NCBI RefSeq assembly: GCF_022984075.1
Contig: NZ_JALAAD010000001.1
Span: 2,740,501-2,804,500, forward strand
Length of the DNA: 64,000 bases
Direction: 5' to 3'
Origin: Synechococcus sp. C9
Lineage (GTDB): Bacteria; Cyanobacteriota; Cyanobacteriia; Gloeomargaritales; Gloeomargaritaceae
The position numbers and the translations under genes are program-made. Positions within the stretch are counted from its first letter, which is position 1. The number at the start of each line of letters is the position of its first letter. This document shows positions 63,433-64,000 of this stretch, piece by piece. Under the pieces are notes generated by a model. It had not been told where the DNA came from, ran no database searches, and saw only the letters and a program-made list of their open reading frames with translations.

Positions 63433-63779
63433 GGCTGATCCCATGCTCTAGCGTAAGATTAATGGGCAGGTGAGTTCATACAAAGTAAGCGTTCACAAGG
63501 GCGCAACGCCGGTGTCCCTAAAGTTTGGCAAGACCAGAAATCAATTTTTATTAGTTCCAATAAATAATGATGTCCTTATGACCGCTTAGATATAGCAGTC
63601 CTAAATGAGAATGGAACAGGGGTCGCAGGGGCACCGCTCCCGTACTTGGTTCTGGAAAATTGCTGTTTGTTAATCAAGTAGGATTGCTATAGCTTTGATT
63701 GACTTATTCGTTACGATGTCCTAGGATGTGGTCAACTAAATCTATATGCAATTGTCTGCATGGTGTTAAGGAGTTTAAT
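63433..63779. other. Intergenic region before the exoprotein gene
   Basis: No supported gene. It contains an intact family-1 repeat (63591-63691) and, near the downstream gene, the ribosome-binding site AAGGAG at 63769-63774. Confidence 0.5.
63591..63691 (+). repeat. Family-1 MITE-like repeat (101 bp)
   Basis: TATAGCAGTCCTA at the left and TAGGATTGCTATA at the right, differing by one base as inverted repeats. Same length as the copy at 1080. Confidence 0.8.
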
Positions 63780-64000
63780 ATGCGTCATTTACTTTGTGGC
63801 ACAGTTTTAGGTGGGTTAATTGTAGTACAAGGTGGGCTAGCGTCTGCCCAACAGATTGTTCCCAACGGGCTAGGGACGCAGGTAACGGTGAATGGTCAGC
63901 AGTTTGACATCACGGGCGGTACGAGGGCGGGGGCGAATCTCTTTCACAGTTTTGCCAAGTTTGGGTTGAGTCAGGCGCAGATTGCCCATTTCCTGTCCAA
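63780..64000 (+). CDS. Filamentous haemagglutinin-type exoprotein, N-terminal start (truncated by window end)
   Basis: The frame is open to the window end (73 codons seen). The signal peptide [20 protein letters not shown] followed by ASA is clear, then [20 protein letters not shown] and [20 protein letters not shown], the start of the TPS (two-partner secretion) domain of cyanobacterial haemagglutinin-like proteins. AAGGAG precedes the ATG. The protein is expected to be long and exported by an outer-membrane TpsB partner that is not visible here. Confidence 0.85.
   Translation, partial: MRHLLCGTVLGGLIVVQGGLASAQQIVPNGLGTQVTVNGQQFDITGGTRAGANLFHSFAKFGLSQAQIAHFLS

Overview
The window is a stretch of cyanobacterial chromosome. 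Direct evidence is the psaA-psaB photosystem I pair, ndhN of the NDH-1 complex, a PAM68-type photosystem II assembly protein beside rpsO, the DUF3038/DUF4335 pair and a SigG-like ECF sigma factor. Most genes are GC-rich and tightly packed with overlapping stop/start codons. The species cannot be fixed from the sequence; a unicellular, moderately GC-rich cyanobacterium is likely. No ribosomal RNA and no CRISPR array is present; one tRNA (Arg, CCU) is seen.

Layout. 1-13.5 kb: end of a cellulose-synthase-like gene, a 56-aa zinc ribbon, an MlaE-type permease coupled to trpF, an MDR oxidoreductase, DUF3038-DUF4335, pyrD, a lone NERD-helicase, aroF, pam68-rpsO, an ECF sigma/anti-sigma pair and pyrG. 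13.5-19 kb: a 0.9 kb leader followed by psaA-psaB. 19-25.5 kb: accessory zone with an integron-integrase-like remnant, an odd FAD protein, a P-type ATPase and an orphan 5-methylcytosine methyltransferase. 25.5-32.8 kb: an Mrp-type Na+/H+ antiporter cluster (C-D-E-F-G-MbhD-B) followed by DUF1350 and a permease, preceded by the STAS stump of a SulP/BicA-like transporter cut off beside a pilin gene. 33-44.5 kb: ndhN, an ECF-type ATPase, rsmG, secreted proteins, tRNA-Arg, a coiled-coil/PLD protein, trmD, a photolyase split into two genes, RNase J and dapA. 44.6-47.3 kb: an IS4-family element in a nest of small repeats, then a DsrE-family protein and a GDCCVxC protein. 47.4-55.6 kb: potC-potD-potA, DUF151, ribE, ppk and a secreted 5'-nucleotidase. 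56-62.5 kb: a low-GC six-gene operon with three radical SAM enzymes, a MurG-like glycosyltransferase and two membrane-anchored proteins. 62.8-64 kb: a PPOX flavoprotein and the start of a haemagglutinin-type exoprotein.

The most striking signals are the radical-SAM/glycosyltransferase operon (56.2-62.4 kb), which I cannot match to a described system and which lies between 14-bp direct repeats, and two families of about 100-130 bp MITE-like repeats with different terminal inverted repeats but a shared core. About fifteen copies are present, including chimeras. Also notable are the split photolyase with swapped halves, the decapitated SulP transporter next to an Mrp cluster without a large MrpA, and the adjacent DsrE/GDCCVxC genes that suggest organometal or sulfur/selenium chemistry.
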